From Yersinia massiliensis CCUG 53443 (lineage in GTDB: Bacteria; Pseudomonadota; Gammaproteobacteria; Enterobacterales; Enterobacteriaceae), in NCBI RefSeq assembly GCF_000312485.1, contig NZ_HE997646.1, forward strand, positions 160,896 through 224,895: DNA of 64,000 bases, written 5' to 3'. Position numbers and translations under genes: made by a program. Below the pieces are notes generated by a model, which made no database searches, was not told the origin of the DNA, and saw nothing but the letters and a program-made list of their open reading frames with translations. Below are positions 28,548 through 37,906 of this stretch, in pieces (the stretch's first letter is position 1; every line of letters begins with the position of its first letter).

Positions 28548-29360
28548 TTAACCATATCGCCCAGTAATATAATCTTCCGTGCGGCGTTGATGAGGTGAGG
28601 TAAACAAAGCGTCAGTATCGTTATATTCCACCAAACGCCCCTGATGGATAAAGGCGGTATAATCGGATACACGTGCCGCCTGCTGCATATTATGTGTCAC
28701 TAATACCACCGTATATTGCTGTTTTAGCGTGGTGATCAGTTCTTCAATGGTCAGCGTTGAGATAGGGTCAAGAGCCGAGGTTGGCTCATCGAGCAGTAAC
28801 ACTTCCGGCTCAATGGCGATGGCTCTGGCGATGACCAAGCGTTGCTGTTGGCCGCTAGAAAGGCGAAATGCATTTTCCCGCAACCGGTCTTTCACTTCAT
28901 GCCACAAAGCCGCGGCTCGCAGTGAACGCTCGACAGCATCATCCAGCACCCGACGATCACGAATACCCTGTAAGCGCAAGCCATAGACCACATTTTCATA
29001 AATTGATTTTGGGAATGGATTAGGACGCTGGAAGACCATGCCAACTCGCCGGCGCAATGCCGCAACATCGATACTTTTACCCGTGATAGCCTCATCACCC
29101 AAATGGATATCACCTTCAAGACGGCAGTTATCCAGCAAATCATTCATGCGGTTAAAACAGCGCAGCAAGGTTGACTTACCACAGCCAGACGGGCCGATCA
29201 GTGCGGTCACACGGTGCTTAGGCACATTAAATGAAATATCGTGCAGCACTTGCTTGTCGCCATAGAATAAATTGAGCTTGTCGACCGCCAAGGCGGTTTG
29301 CTCACGGGTCAATTGCTGCACATCCAATAGTGGCAGCGCATCCGGCATCAACAGTCCCAT
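28548..29360 (-). CDS. pstB: Phosphate ABC importer ATP-binding protein (second Pst system)
   Basis: The 270-residue ATPase has Walker [10 protein letters not shown] at residues 56-64, the signature [15 protein letters not shown], Walker [18 protein letters not shown] and the PstB-specific [21 protein letters not shown] 20-residue extension precedes the usual PstB start, and a good AGGATG favours ATG 29360. It is the last gene of pstC-pstA-pstB on this strand, 28 bp after pstA. No phoU or pstS gene follows, so the binding protein must come from elsewhere. Confidence 0.92.
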   Translation of the reverse strand: MGLLMPDALPLLDVQQLTREQTALAVDKLNLFYGDKQVLHDISFNVPKHRVTALIGPSGCGKSTLLRCFNRMNDLLDNCRLEGDIHLGDEAITGKSIDVAALRRRVGMVFQRPNPFPKSIYENVVYGLRLQGIRDRRVLDDAVERSLRAAALWHEVKDRLRENAFRLSSGQQQRLVIARAIAIEPEVLLLDEPTSALDPISTLTIEELITTLKQQYTVVLVTHNMQQAARVSDYTAFIHQGRLVEYNDTDALFTSPHQRRTEDYITGRYG

Positions 29361-29388
29361 CGTTCATCCTGCGGGTTAAAAAGGACAA

Positions 29389-31056
29389 TCACAGCATTAA
29401 ACCTCGATATTTTTCGCGCAAATGATGGCGAATACCGATTGCCGCTAAATTAAGGCCAACCACGATAATCACCAACAGCAATGCGATGGCGAAGACTAAT
29501 GGGCGAGCCGCTTCGACATTGGGGCTTTGGAACGCCATATCGTATATCTGGAAGCTCAAGTGCATAAATTTACGTTCTAAATGCAGGAACGGAAAGATGC
29601 CATCCACCGGCAAGAGTGGCGCTGACTTTACCACGCCCACCAACATCAGCGGTGCGGTTTCTCCGGCGGCCCGCGCTACAGCTAAAATAAGCCCCGTGAT
29701 CATCGCCGGAGCCGCCATGGGCAACACAATATGCCACAAGGTTTCAGCTTTGCTGGCCCCCAGCGCTTGCGAGCCTTGCCGTAAACTGGCAGGGATGCGA
29801 GATAACCCTTCTTCGGTGGCGACTATCACCACTGGCAGTGTCAAAAGGGCTAACGTCAATGCCGCCCACAACACCCCTGGCGTACCAAAGGTGGGGTTAG
29901 GTAGCGCCTCCGGATAAAACAGTTTATCCAGTGAACCGCCGATAAAATAAACGAAGAAACCGAGGCCAAATACCCCATAGACAATCGATGGCACACCGGC
30001 CAGATTCACCACAGAAACGCGGATCATGCGAGTCAGCCAGTTTTTCCCCGCATATTCATGTAAATACACCGCTGCAATCACCCCTAACGGCATGACGACG
30101 ATGGACATCAGTATCACCATCAATACCGTGCCAAAGATTGCGGGGAACACGCCGCCTTCATTACTGGCGTTGCGCGGATTATCGCTCAAGAAATGCTTAA
30201 CTTGCGCCAACCAGTGGCTCAGTTTTTGCCCAAAAGTCATGTTATTGGGATACCAAGCACGGTTGATTTGGCTGAGTGACAAGGGATGAATTTGCCCGTT
30301 CATATCCCTCAATAACAAGGTATAGCGGTCTTGCTCACTTTGCAGGCTGCGCAGTTTCTCCATCATCGCTTGATGGCGTCGTTGCAGTTCCCCCCATTCA
30401 GCTTCGATACTGTCTTGTGAATGACCATCGAGCGAACCGGTCATTTCTAAGCGTTTTTTCTGTAACCGTAGCGCTTCAAACTGCTGATTAAGCATATTCA
30501 TTTGGCGGAACTGGATATCTTTTGACTGCCGGACCAACCCTTGGATGATGGGGATGCGTTTTTGCAGCTCTTGCGCCAAATTATCCCCCACCAATGGCTG
30601 GGTGTTATCCAGCATCCCGGCGAGAAAACCATATGCCATGCCATTATTTTGCCGATCCAGCACCAACAAATCTTTCGGTTGCGTACGCTGTTGAATATCG
30701 CTGTCGAGCAACCGATGAAAATCTTGCCCCTGAATTTCCCGATTGCCGGTTTTAATCAGATAACGGGTCACGGTCTCACCGGCCTGCGGCGGTAAAATCA
30801 TCCCTGCTTGTTCAAGTTGCTGGCGCGGTAGCGATTGCTGCTGATAAATTTCGCCAATCACGCTGACGGGGCCAGCTCCAGTTTGCTTCAGTTCAAAGAG
30901 ATAGACCGGCGCAGGCCAAAAATAGCGCATCCCCTGCCCAGCCAATAATAAAACGACGCCCAGTAAAGCCAACAAGCTAATACTGACGGCACCGGCGGTT
31001 AGCCAGATCCACGGCGAACCGGAGGCAAACCATTTTTTGGTCGCACCTGTCGTCAT
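29389..31056 (-). CDS. pstA: Phosphate ABC importer permease PstA, long form
   Basis: This 555-residue permease is about twice the length of classical PstA. It has an N-terminal membrane helix, a large extra region at about residues 45-265 that includes a coiled coil (RQMNMLNQQFEALRLQKKRL), and a normal permease half at about 290-545 with the EAA-like loop LRQGSQALGASKAETLWHIV. The long form is known from gamma-proteobacterial second Pst systems, for example in vibrios. The ATG 31056 overlaps the pstC stop by one base (TGATG); a GTG one codon earlier is possible. Confidence 0.88.
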   Translation of the reverse strand: MTTGATKKWFASGSPWIWLTAGAVSISLLALLGVVLLLAGQGMRYFWPAPVYLFELKQTGAGPVSVIGEIYQQQSLPRQQLEQAGMILPPQAGETVTRYLIKTGNREIQGQDFHRLLDSDIQQRTQPKDLLVLDRQNNGMAYGFLAGMLDNTQPLVGDNLAQELQKRIPIIQGLVRQSKDIQFRQMNMLNQQFEALRLQKKRLEMTGSLDGHSQDSIEAEWGELQRRHQAMMEKLRSLQSEQDRYTLLLRDMNGQIHPLSLSQINRAWYPNNMTFGQKLSHWLAQVKHFLSDNPRNASNEGGVFPAIFGTVLMVILMSIVVMPLGVIAAVYLHEYAGKNWLTRMIRVSVVNLAGVPSIVYGVFGLGFFVYFIGGSLDKLFYPEALPNPTFGTPGVLWAALTLALLTLPVVIVATEEGLSRIPASLRQGSQALGASKAETLWHIVLPMAAPAMITGLILAVARAAGETAPLMLVGVVKSAPLLPVDGIFPFLHLERKFMHLSFQIYDMAFQSPNVEAARPLVFAIALLLVIIVVGLNLAAIGIRHHLREKYRGLML

Positions 31057-33221
31057 CACGCCGTTCGCTCCATCTGATATCGTTCACGCAGCCGTAACCG
31101 AATGGCTTCTGCGAGTGTATTCACTAAAAAAGTGAAGCAAAATAGCACCAATGCCGTCAAAAACAGCACGCGATAATGCCCGCTCCCCATCACGGCCTCT
31201 GGCATTTCGATGGCAATATTCGCCGCCATCGCGCGTAGCCCCTGAAAAATGCTGCCATCAATAATCGGTGTGTTGCCCGTCGCCATCAAGACAATCATCG
31301 TCTCACCGACGGCGCGACCAAAACCAATCATTAGCGCAGAGAAAATACCGGCGAAAGCAGAGGGGAACACCACCCGAACTAAGGTCTGCCAAGGGGTCGC
31401 CCCTAACGCCAATGATCCTTGACTTAATGACGGTGGCACACTGAATAAAGCATCTTCCGCCAGCGAAAAAATGATCGGCACTAAGGCAAAACCCATGGCG
31501 ACACCCACCACCAGCGCATTGCGTTGGTCATAGTTGTCCCCCAACCATTCATGCAACGGCAGCCCCAGAGTCCACACCGCCAGTGGCGGCCCCAGCCACA
31601 AGGCTAGCCAGCCAGTGACTATGATAACCGGTAATAACACCATCACATCCCAACCGGTAGGCAGTCGCCATTGCATTTTTTCCGCTATGCGCGCGCTCCC
31701 CCAGCCACATAGCAAGATAGTCAGCGCTAACAACACAGGCAGCAATAAGATCCCCGCCAGATAATGTTCAATCACCGGCGCCAGCCAAATCCCTGCTATC
31801 AAACCAATCACGACGGTAGGGAATGCCCCCATCATCTCAATGGCCGGTTTCACCACGCGCCGTAAACCTGCCGACATGAAATAGGCGGTATAAATGGCAC
31901 CGGCTAACGCCAGTGGAACGGCAAATAGCATGGCGTAACTGGCTGCTTTTAAGGTGCCGAAGATAATGGGGACTAAGCTGAATTTGGCTTGATAGCTCTC
32001 TTCAGCCGAACTCGATTGCCACACATACGCAGGCTCAGGGTAATTTTCATACCACACTCGCTGCCATAAGCTGTGCCAACTGATATCTGGATAGCGATTA
32101 TCTACCCGATAAGTAGACCAACCGGTGCTATCTTCCACCAGCAGGTTATCGCCCCAAGAAGAAAAGGCAGCATGGGTGATGCCATCGGGCATTTTTTGTT
32201 GCAACAAAGGGGCTGATTGGATGCTGGAGAAAAGAGATAGCTCACCTTTTGGCGATACCGATGCAAAAACCCGACGCATATTTTCAGTCGCCACTAAGCC
32301 TTTACCTGCTGAAGTGAAGCTGCGAATACGCGTTAAATGGAAGGCGTTATCTTGTTCTTTACGGACATCAAACCACAACGTCAGTTGACCCTCTGGTGAT
32401 TGCACCAGCAGTGATTTCCCCCCCGACAGCAAAGAAAGGGTTAGCGGCCCGTCAGCAGTGTCTTTATCACCGCGTAGCGATACCACCTCTCGCAATGTTA
32501 AATCCCTACCGAACTGATAAACGTATAATTGGTTGCCGGATAAGAGATAGAGCAAACGCCCATCGGGGGTCAGGAGCAGTTGTTCTGCTTGAGGTACATC
32601 AACGAGTTCAGTAACTTGCTGCCCTTGAGCAGTAAAATTGCCCGCCAGCAAGCGACCATCATCAGTTATAGCCGCAATCGAAAATTGTTGTGGCTGCGGT
32701 TCAGCCAGCGCCAGATGGTGCAAATTCTGGGCTTTCAAATCCATAAAACGCGGTTGCTCACCCAACGGAAATTGCCAACGCGGCGGCATGGCCGAAAAAT
32801 CAGGTTGCAGTAAAAGAAGCCGGCCGTGACTCAAGCCCACGCCATAAAGGGATTGCCCCCCTGCCATGCGGCTGATGGATACCGGTGAGGGTGATAGTGC
32901 CCGTTCGCTGATAACCCCCCCAGCTGGAGAATCGCCTTGGGGATTAAGCCGAATAAAGTACCCCTTACCCTGATTATCAATGCGATAACCGATATTCCCT
33001 TGAGTATCAACGCCAAGTGCAAGGGTGGGAGCACTGCGCTCAACCGCAAACTGCTGGTCGGCACTTATCGCCGCAGGCTTAAACAGGGGGAAAACCACAT
33101 ACAGCAAATAGACGAAAATCAGCATCAGTGTCAGCAATACCAGCATGCCACTGCCTGTGACGACCATGCGCACCAAACGATCAATGACAGCGCGGCGCTT
33201 ATCTCTCCCTGATTGTGTCAT
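31056..33221 (-). CDS. pstC: Phosphate ABC importer permease PstC, long form
   Basis: The 721-residue protein starts at ATG 33221. After a membrane helix at about residues 24-45 there is a periplasmic region of about 340 residues with repeating GxxLLLxxP-type strands, as in a beta-propeller (LSHGRLLLLQPDF, LLLTPDGRLLYLLSGNQLYV). The permease domain follows from about 400, with the loop LSQGSLALGATPWQTLVRVV. Classical PstC is about 320 residues. It heads the operon and is divergent from ppk; a Pho-box-like array lies about 110 bp upstream. Confidence 0.88.
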   Translation of the reverse strand: MTQSGRDKRRAVIDRLVRMVVTGSGMLVLLTLMLIFVYLLYVVFPLFKPAAISADQQFAVERSAPTLALGVDTQGNIGYRIDNQGKGYFIRLNPQGDSPAGGVISERALSPSPVSISRMAGGQSLYGVGLSHGRLLLLQPDFSAMPPRWQFPLGEQPRFMDLKAQNLHHLALAEPQPQQFSIAAITDDGRLLAGNFTAQGQQVTELVDVPQAEQLLLTPDGRLLYLLSGNQLYVYQFGRDLTLREVVSLRGDKDTADGPLTLSLLSGGKSLLVQSPEGQLTLWFDVRKEQDNAFHLTRIRSFTSAGKGLVATENMRRVFASVSPKGELSLFSSIQSAPLLQQKMPDGITHAAFSSWGDNLLVEDSTGWSTYRVDNRYPDISWHSLWQRVWYENYPEPAYVWQSSSAEESYQAKFSLVPIIFGTLKAASYAMLFAVPLALAGAIYTAYFMSAGLRRVVKPAIEMMGAFPTVVIGLIAGIWLAPVIEHYLAGILLLPVLLALTILLCGWGSARIAEKMQWRLPTGWDVMVLLPVIIVTGWLALWLGPPLAVWTLGLPLHEWLGDNYDQRNALVVGVAMGFALVPIIFSLAEDALFSVPPSLSQGSLALGATPWQTLVRVVFPSAFAGIFSALMIGFGRAVGETMIVLMATGNTPIIDGSIFQGLRAMAANIAIEMPEAVMGSGHYRVLFLTALVLFCFTFLVNTLAEAIRLRLRERYQMERTA

Positions 33222-33333
33222 TACGCCTTCCTGCTGCCGCATTTTGATAGCCCCATGCCTTTTCGCAATACTTGCCTATTTTATCAATTCAATTGTCCGC
33301 TGTGTGACTAACATAGCGCCAGATGACCGGGCA

Positions 33334-33366
33334 TTTTATGTCACTTTTATGGCATTTGCATGACAA
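33334..33366 (-). promoter_or_regulatory. Pho-box-like array upstream of pstC
   Basis: On the minus strand three 7-bp half-sites repeat every 11 bp with A-rich spacers: TTGTCAT gcaa ATGCCAT aaaa GTGACAT aaaa. The PhoB consensus is CTGTCAT repeats with 4-bp AT-rich spacers. This fits phosphate-starvation induction of the pst genes and possibly of divergent ppk. Confidence 0.65.
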
Positions 33367-33377
33367 TGTTTCTCTAC

Positions 33378-33407
33378 CCAACATCTTTCAAACAACAAAG
33401 ATGTTGG
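33378..33407. other. Perfect 11-bp inverted repeat between pstC and ppk
   Basis: CCAACATCTTT and AAAGATGTTGG are separated by 8 bases. No T-run follows on either strand, so it is more likely an operator or leader hairpin than a terminator. It lies 200 bp before the ppk start, next to the Pho-box-like array. Confidence 0.5.
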
Positions 33408-33608
33408 CTACGCTCATGGTTAAGCGCCTCTCTCTGATTCGCTTTTTTGCCAGACGGCTATCAATCGCTTTCCTGCATTTTGAAATCAATGAGATATGTG
33501 ACGAAAGAATAAAGTTAACGAATGATATCTGTTGGACTTTCTTGTCAATCTTTCGCAATAATGTTGATGGACACTAAATACTCCCACAATAATCTTACTG
33601 GAGTTGCA

Positions 33609-35672
33609 ATGGGTCAGGAAAAGCTCTACATCGAGAAAGAACTCAGCTGGTTAGCGTTTAATGAGCGGGTATTGCAGGAAGCAGCTGATAAGAGCAATCC
33701 ACTCATCGAGCGGATGCGGTTCCTTGGCATTTACTCCAATAATCTGGATGAATTCTATAAAGTCCGTTTCGCGGATCTAAAGCGCCGTATCTTGATCAGC
33801 GAAGAGCAAGGCTCTGCGGTGACTTCGCGCCATTTGCTGAAAAAAATTCAAAGCAAAGTGGTGAAGGCCGATCAAGAATTTGACGGGCTGTATAATGACC
33901 TATTGCTGGAGATGGCCCGTAATCAGATCTTCCTGATTAATGAGCGGCAAATTTCTGAAAATCAGCAAATCTGGTTGAAGCAATATTTTAAGCAGCATCT
34001 GCGCCAACACATCACGCCGATACTGATCAATCATGACACCAATTTGGTGCAGTTTTTAAAAGACGATTACACCTATTTGGCCGTGGAAATTATTCGAGGC
34101 CAAGACATCGCCTATGCTCTGTTGGAAATTCCGTCGGATAAAGTCCCCCGCTTTGTTAATCTGCCGCCGGAAGCCCCTCGCCGCCGTAAACCAATGATAT
34201 TACTAGATAACATCTTGCGATATTGCCTCGATGAAATTTTCAAAGGTTTCTTCGATTACGACGCGCTCAATGCCTATTCCATGAAAATGACCCGTGATGC
34301 CGAATATGATTTGGTCACGGAAATGGAATCGAGCTTGCTGGAACTGATGTCCTCTAGCTTAAAACAGCGCCTCACCGCCGAGCCGGTGCGCTTTGTTTAT
34401 CAGCGTGACATGCCTGATGAAATGGTTGAGCTGCTGCGCGGTAAGTTGGGTATCTCTAACGATGATTCCGTGATTGCGGGTGGTCGTTACCACAATTTCA
34501 AAGACTTTATCAGCTTCCCCAATGTCGGCAAAAGTAATCTGGTGAACAAACCGATGCCGCGCCTGCGTCATATTTGGTTTGACAAATTCCGTAACGGCTT
34601 TGATGCCATTCGTGAACAAGATGTGCTGCTCTATTATCCGTATCACACCTTTGAGCACGTGTTGGAATTACTGCGCCAAGCCTCCTTCGATCCGAGCGTT
34701 CTGGCGATTAAAATCAATATTTATCGGGTCGCCAAAGATTCTCGCATTATCGAATCGATGATCCACGCCGCCCATAATGGCAAGAAAGTTACCGTGGTGG
34801 TGGAGTTACAAGCACGTTTCGATGAAGAAGCAAATATTCATTGGGCCAAAAGCCTGACCGCTGCCGGTGTACACGTTATTTTCTCCGCGCCGGGTCTGAA
34901 GATTCACGCCAAGTTATTCCTTATCTCCCGCCTTGAAGGGGATGAGATCGTGCGTTATGCCCATATCGGTACTGGTAACTTTAATGAAAAAACCGCGCGG
35001 ATTTATACCGACTATTCATTACTGACGGCCGATGCACGTATCACCAATGAAGTGCGGCGGGTGTTTAACTTTATCGAGAACCCTTACCGTCCGGTGAAAT
35101 TCGATAATCTGATGGTATCGCCGCAAAACTCGCGCATCATGCTTTATCAATTGATCGATCAGGAAATCATCCATGCACAGGCAGGCGAAAGTGCGGGGAT
35201 TACCCTGAAGATTAATAATTTAGTGGATAAAGGCTTAGTAGATAGGTTATATAGCGCGTCCAGTGCGGGGGTGAAGGTCCGTCTATTGGTGCGTGGCATG
35301 TGTTCGCTCATCCCTAATATGCCGGGGATCAGCGATAATATTCAGGTCACTAGCATCGTAGATCGCTTCTTAGAGCATGATCGGGTGTACGTTTTTGAGA
35401 ACAAAGGCGACAAACTGGTGTATCTCTCTTCTGCGGACTGGATGACACGTAATATTGATTACCGCATCGAAGTGGCGGTTTCATTGCTCGATCCGAGATT
35501 AAAACAACGGGTGCTTGATATTTTAGAGCTGTTATTCAATGACACGGTGAAAGCCCGTTATATTGATAAAGAACTGAGTAATCGGTATGTACCGCGTGGC
35601 AATAGGCGCAAGGTACGTGCACAGATTGCCATCTATGATTATTTAAAAGCGCTGGAACAACCAGAGCAGTAA
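33609..35672 (+). CDS. ppk: Polyphosphate kinase 1
   Basis: Ppk1 makes long-chain polyphosphate from ATP reversibly, on the inner membrane. The 687-residue product starts at ATG 33609 ([20 protein letters not shown]). The two phospholipase-D-like domains carry the phosphorylated histidine region [12 protein letters not shown] and the second histidine in [14 protein letters not shown]. ppx begins 11 bp after the stop, forming the usual ppk-ppx operon. The shared upstream region with the Pst genes suggests joint phosphate control. Confidence 0.98.
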   Translation: MGQEKLYIEKELSWLAFNERVLQEAADKSNPLIERMRFLGIYSNNLDEFYKVRFADLKRRILISEEQGSAVTSRHLLKKIQSKVVKADQEFDGLYNDLLLEMARNQIFLINERQISENQQIWLKQYFKQHLRQHITPILINHDTNLVQFLKDDYTYLAVEIIRGQDIAYALLEIPSDKVPRFVNLPPEAPRRRKPMILLDNILRYCLDEIFKGFFDYDALNAYSMKMTRDAEYDLVTEMESSLLELMSSSLKQRLTAEPVRFVYQRDMPDEMVELLRGKLGISNDDSVIAGGRYHNFKDFISFPNVGKSNLVNKPMPRLRHIWFDKFRNGFDAIREQDVLLYYPYHTFEHVLELLRQASFDPSVLAIKINIYRVAKDSRIIESMIHAAHNGKKVTVVVELQARFDEEANIHWAKSLTAAGVHVIFSAPGLKIHAKLFLISRLEGDEIVRYAHIGTGNFNEKTARIYTDYSLLTADARITNEVRRVFNFIENPYRPVKFDNLMVSPQNSRIMLYQLIDQEIIHAQAGESAGITLKINNLVDKGLVDRLYSASSAGVKVRLLVRGMCSLIPNMPGISDNIQVTSIVDRFLEHDRVYVFENKGDKLVYLSSADWMTRNIDYRIEVAVSLLDPRLKQRVLDILELLFNDTVKARYIDKELSNRYVPRGNRRKVRAQIAIYDYLKALEQPEQ

Positions 35673-35682
35673 GGCGAAAACT

Positions 35683-37257
35683 ATGCCGCTAACCAATAAC
35701 TCGACTAACACCAAACCGCAGGAAATTGCGGCTATCGACTTGGGATCTAACAGTTTCCATATGGTGATCGCCCGCGTCGTCAACGGCGCGTTGCAGGTTT
35801 TAGGTCGCCTCAAGCAGCGGGTGCATCTCGCTGATGGCCTGGATAGCAACAATAAGCTGAGCGAAGAAGCCATCGAACGGGGTCTGGCCTGTCTGGCCTT
35901 GTTTGCTGAGCGTTTACAGGGCTTTTCACCGGATAACGTTTGTATCGTCGGCACCCATTCATTGCGCCAAGCGGTGAATGCCGAAACCTTCCTCAAGCGG
36001 GCAGCCGAAGTCATTCCTTATCCGATCGAAATTATTTCCGGTCAGGAAGAAGCACGTCTGATTTTTATGGGCGTCGAACACACCCAGCCGGAGAAAGGTC
36101 GTAAGTTGGTCATTGATATTGGTGGAGGTTCTACTGAGTTAGTGATTGGTGAAGACTTTGAACCCCTGTTGGTTGAAAGCCGCCGCATGGGCTGCGTCAG
36201 TTTTGCTCAACAGTTTTTCCCGCATGGTGAAATCAGCAAAACGAATTTCAAACGCGCACGTTTAGCCGCCGCACAAAAGCTGGAAAACTTGGCATGGCAA
36301 TACCGTATCCAAGGCTGGCAGTATGCGCTTGGCGCATCGGGTACCATTAAAGCGACCCACGAAGTGTTGGTCGAGATGGGCGAGAAAGATGGCTTGATCA
36401 CCCCTGAGCGTCTAGAAATGTTGGTGGAGCAAGTGCTGCAATTCAAACATTTCACCGCGCTGAGTTTGCCGGGACTATCGGAAGATCGTCAAGCCGTCTT
36501 TGTCCCTGGCTTGGCGATTCTGTGCGGCGTATTTGATGCATTAGCCATCAAAGAATTACGGCTATCCGATGGCGCATTACGTGAGGGCGTGCTCTATGAG
36601 ATGGAGGGCCGTTTCCGCCATCAAGATATTCGCCAGCGCACCGCAAAAAGTTTGGCTGAGCACTATAATATTGACCGTGAGCAGGCTCGCCGCGTGTTGG
36701 AAACCACCGAGCAGCTTTATACGCAGTGGTTGGCGCAGAATACCAAGCTCGTGCAACCGCAGCTTGAAGCGTTGCTAAGATGGGCAGCAATGCTGCATGA
36801 AGTGGGCTTGAGCATTAATCACAGCGGGATGCACCGTCATTCAGCCTATATTCTGCAAAACACCAACTTACCGGGCTTCAACCAAGAGCAGCAATTGCTG
36901 CTAGCGACGTTGGTTCGCATGCATCGTAAAGGCATTAAGTTGGATGAACTGCCGCGCTTGAATTTATTCAAGAAAAAATATTATTTGCCGTTAATTCAAT
37001 TATTGCGTTTGAGTACCTTGCTCAATAACCAGCGCCAGTCGACGACGACGCCAGAAAGTCTGCGTTTGATAACCGATGATAGCCACTGGACATTGCGTTT
37101 CCCTGCGGGTTATTTGACGCAAAACAGTTTGGTGCAACTGGATTTTGAGCGTGAGCAAGCCTATTGGGATGATGTGGTGGGTTGGAAGCTGATTATCGAA
37201 GAAGAAGAAGACGAGACGCCAGCAGAGACTCACGACGACGCAGCACCGGCTGCGTAA
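35683..37257 (+). CDS. ppx: Exopolyphosphatase
   Basis: Ppx removes terminal phosphates from polyphosphate and also hydrolyses pppGpp. The 524-residue protein shows the actin-like ATPase fold: [20 protein letters not shown] at the N-terminus, the [14 protein letters not shown] region with catalytic glutamate near 121, and [16 protein letters not shown]-terminal HD-like region begins near 320. An acidic tail ([14 protein letters not shown]) ends the protein. An ERIC copy starts directly after the stop codon and may become the 3' end of the ppk-ppx mRNA. Confidence 0.98.
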   Translation: MPLTNNSTNTKPQEIAAIDLGSNSFHMVIARVVNGALQVLGRLKQRVHLADGLDSNNKLSEEAIERGLACLALFAERLQGFSPDNVCIVGTHSLRQAVNAETFLKRAAEVIPYPIEIISGQEEARLIFMGVEHTQPEKGRKLVIDIGGGSTELVIGEDFEPLLVESRRMGCVSFAQQFFPHGEISKTNFKRARLAAAQKLENLAWQYRIQGWQYALGASGTIKATHEVLVEMGEKDGLITPERLEMLVEQVLQFKHFTALSLPGLSEDRQAVFVPGLAILCGVFDALAIKELRLSDGALREGVLYEMEGRFRHQDIRQRTAKSLAEHYNIDREQARRVLETTEQLYTQWLAQNTKLVQPQLEALLRWAAMLHEVGLSINHSGMHRHSAYILQNTNLPGFNQEQQLLLATLVRMHRKGIKLDELPRLNLFKKKYYLPLIQLLRLSTLLNNQRQSTTTPESLRLITDDSHWTLRFPAGYLTQNSLVQLDFEREQAYWDDVVGWKLIIEEEEDETPAETHDDAAPAA

Positions 37258-37438
37258 ATGAGTACAGCAAGGCAGCAAAATGAGTGAATCCCGATGAGCT
37301 GACATCAGTCAGTGATTCGGGTGACAAATCTGTCGGGAACAGATTTGAACGCTGCTTGCAGCAGCCTCGAAGAGGTGAGGCCCAGGGATGGGACGAATAA
37401 ATGAGTGCAGCTAACACCGCTGCAACGCCAAGTACGCA
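37258..37438. repeat. ERIC element carrying a 76-bp internal insertion
   Basis: The left part and core match the copy at 37441-37563 (GTGAATCCCGATGAGCTGAC and the matching arm). After GGGTGA a 76-bp segment (37325-37400) is inserted, then the right arm ATGAGTGCAGCTAACACCGC resumes. The insert has its own hairpins, including AAATCTGT/ACAGATTT. Internal insertions of about 70 bp are known in enterobacterial ERICs. Confidence 0.8.
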
Positions 37439-37440
37439 GA

Positions 37441-37563
37441 GTCTTGCCCAAAGTAATTGGTGTTGCAGCAAGGCAGCAAATGAGTGAATCCCGATGAGCT
37501 GACATCAGTCAGTGATTCGGGTGAATGAGTGCAGCTAACACCGCTGCAACGCCAAGTACGCAG
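37441..37563. repeat. ERIC element, uninterrupted copy
   Basis: It runs from GCCCAAAGTAATTGG through the core palindrome to the right end GCCAAGTACGCAG, about 123 bp, close to the 127-bp standard. It ends 8 bp before the yfgG start codon, so it lies in the yfgG leader. Confidence 0.85.
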
Positions 37564-37570
37564 GGAAAAC

Positions 37571-37762
37571 ATGAAACGAAGACCCTCCACACAGCTAACA
37601 AAAATAATCCTACTGGTGAGCTTCCTCATCCTGTTTGGGCGCTTATTGTATGCGGCAGTCGCCTCGCTTTCTCACCATCAGGAACGCCGGCAACTGCAAC
37701 AAGTTGAACTGTCTGTGGAAGGTGAACCTGCTGGCCCTCACGAGACTGATCTTAGCCCCTAA
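37571..37762 (+). CDS. yfgG: YfgG-like small membrane protein
   Basis: The 63-residue protein starts at ATG 37571. A basic N-terminus (MKRRPSTQLTKI) precedes one membrane helix (IILLVSFLILFGRLLYAAV), and a polar tail contains SHHQERRQLQQVELSVEGEP. This matches the layout and much of the sequence of E. coli YfgG, also encoded near ppx. Function is not well known; I recall only a link to metal stress. The start sits 8 bp after an ERIC copy, so no normal ribosome-binding site is visible except GGGAAA within the flank. Confidence 0.8.
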   Translation: MKRRPSTQLTKIILLVSFLILFGRLLYAAVASLSHHQERRQLQQVELSVEGEPAGPHETDLSP

Positions 37763-37775
37763 CGGTTAACGCACA

Positions 37776-37880
37776 AGTCCCCAATCTGCTGAGCACAGAT
37801 CTGAACGCGGCTTGCAGTAGCCCCATTGACGGGGCGAGTAAATGAGTGCAGCGAACACCGTTGCCACACCAAGTACAAAG
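37776..37880. repeat. Diverged ERIC fragment between yfgG and mgtE
   Basis: The sequence resembles the 76-bp insert and right arm of the first ERIC copy: CACAGATCTGAACGCGGCTTGC, then AATGAGTGCAGCGAACACCG and CCAAGTACAAAG. The left arm and core palindrome are missing. It ends 27 bp before the mgtE start. Confidence 0.7.
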
Positions 37881-37906
37881 GGTCATTTTCGAATCAAGGA
37901 CATACC

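Noticed and set aside
33480-33609. A second Pho box immediately before ppk
   Set aside because: Segments such as TTCTTGTCAATC resemble a half-site, but no pair at 11-bp spacing could be matched well.
37265-37629. Several 66 to 101-residue frames in the ERIC cluster
   Set aside because: They arise from repeated ERIC sequence, recur with the same peptide (MSAHRDSL) in two copies and have no ribosome-binding sites.
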